From the NCBI RefSeq assembly GCF_019711595.1, contig NZ_JAIGNR010000001.1, positions 868,001 to 932,000 on the forward strand: 64,000 nt of DNA, read 5' to 3'. Positions 63,590-64,000 of this stretch are shown here, piece after piece. The position numbers and the translations under genes are program-made. The notes beneath the pieces were generated by a model, which ran no database searches, was not told where the DNA came from, and saw only the letters and a program-made list of their open reading frames with translations. Position 1 is the stretch's first letter. The number at the start of each line of letters is the position of its first letter. Source of the DNA: Qipengyuania sphaerica (GTDB lineage Bacteria > Pseudomonadota > Alphaproteobacteria > Sphingomonadales > Sphingomonadaceae).

Positions 63590-64000
63590 AAACCGAGAGT
63601 ATCCAGTTCCCTCTCGACCGCGCCGACATAGCTGCCGCCGAACAGGCGGACGTGCACCAGCCACATCCAGAGGCGATAGACCGGTTGACGTTCGCGCCAT
63701 CCATCGGCGAGTGTGATCGCCTCGAAAAATTGCGGAGGTGGGGTATCGAACACGGTGAGGCTGGCCGCGTCCACCTCGCGGTCACCGTAATAGGCGCAAG
63801 GATCGATCAGCCCGCTCACAGTGTCGCCGGTCACCAGCACATTGCCGCCCCACAGATCGCCGTGGACGAGAGATGCTTTGGGCGTGGCAGGCAGCAGGTC
63901 GGCAAGCTTTGCAGCCAAGCGTTCGATTCGCCCTGCAAGGCTGGCAGTTAGATGCGGCAGGTGGCACAGCAAGCGGCGCTCGGCCCAGAACCGGGGCCAG
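63586..64000 (-). CDS. Fructosamine kinase-like protein, C-terminal part (partial)
   Basis: A partial frame running off the right edge; the visible 138 codons include PRFWAERRLL near the beginning, the catalytic VHGDLWGGNVLV with its histidine, aspartate and asparagine, and LIDPCAYYGDREVDAASL, the second aspartate site. This is the pattern of fructosamine-3-kinase/aminoglycoside-phosphotransferase-like proteins, which phosphorylate glycated amines in protein repair or similar small molecules. The N-terminal half and start are outside the window. Its stop overlaps that of recG. Confidence 0.85.
   Translation of the reverse strand, partial: WPRFWAERRLLCHLPHLTASLAGRIERLAAKLADLLPATPKASLVHGDLWGGNVLVTGDTVSGLIDPCAYYGDREVDAASLTVFDTPPPQFFEAITLADGWRERQPVYRLWMWLVHVRLFGGSYVGAVERELDTLGF

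Overview
The window is a stretch of GC-rich alphaproteobacterial chromosome, most like Sphingomonadales and probably the Erythrobacteraceae (Erythrobacter/Qipengyuania/Altererythrobacter type). The reasons are the C4-pathway 5-aminolevulinate synthase, the lepB-rnc-era and recG/sdhE/mfd gene sets, GC-biased codon use throughout, and a sphingomonad-style intergenic inverted repeat. This placement is inference from gene content; no database was searched. Coding density is very high. I see no prophage, insertion sequence, CRISPR array or rRNA operon, and one tRNA gene (Asn).

Layout. 1-3644: envelope and secreted proteins (start of a serine beta-lactamase-like hydrolase, outer-membrane barrel candidate, EKP-repeat exported protein, polyproline lipoprotein) and a nitroreductase. 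3771-16721: housekeeping block with hemA, murI, plsY-dprA, topA with a tiny downstream partner, a DUF805/lipoprotein pair, lepB-rnc-era, pgi, and a ferritin-like/GtrA pair. 16722-25236: an MBL-fold hydrolase, a retropepsin-like protease, a DEAD-box helicase, a DUF1330/HxlR divergent pair, gor, a lipoprotein and two short-chain dehydrogenase-type genes. 25310-34559: tspO, ubiK, an exported zincin-like protein, recO-leuB, glycosyltransferases, a TetR regulator with twin operators, metZ and a DsbA-fold protein. 34560-44360: apaG, ppx-ppk, an IMPase-family gene, argJ, a small exported protein and secA. 44401-54465: TSUP permease, ku-ligD end joining, and a five-gene molybdenum hydroxylase operon of PaoABC type with its XdhC and MobA-like maturation factors. 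54624-64000: tRNA-Asn, nadK, an EAL protein, mfd, sdhE, an exported protein, recG and a partial fructosamine-kinase-like gene.

How genes work together. Many neighbours overlap by 1-4 bases (plsY-dprA, topA-60 aa gene, DUF805-lipoprotein, lepB-rnc-era, metZ-DsbA-like, ppx-ppk, the molybdenum hydroxylase operon), which indicates translational coupling. Several convergent pairs end within 0-6 bases of each other or overlap, leaving no room for terminators. DNA repair and genome maintenance is well represented (dprA, topA, recO, ku, ligD, mfd, recG).

Most worth a second look: a signal-peptide-bearing 90-residue ORF directly ahead of secA, placed where SecM sits in enterobacteria; a perfect terminator-like hairpin that includes the start codon of the permease after secA; a terminator-like hairpin abutting sdhE; a diiron ferritin-like protein paired with a GtrA protein; and a 34-residue Flp-pilin-like ORF.
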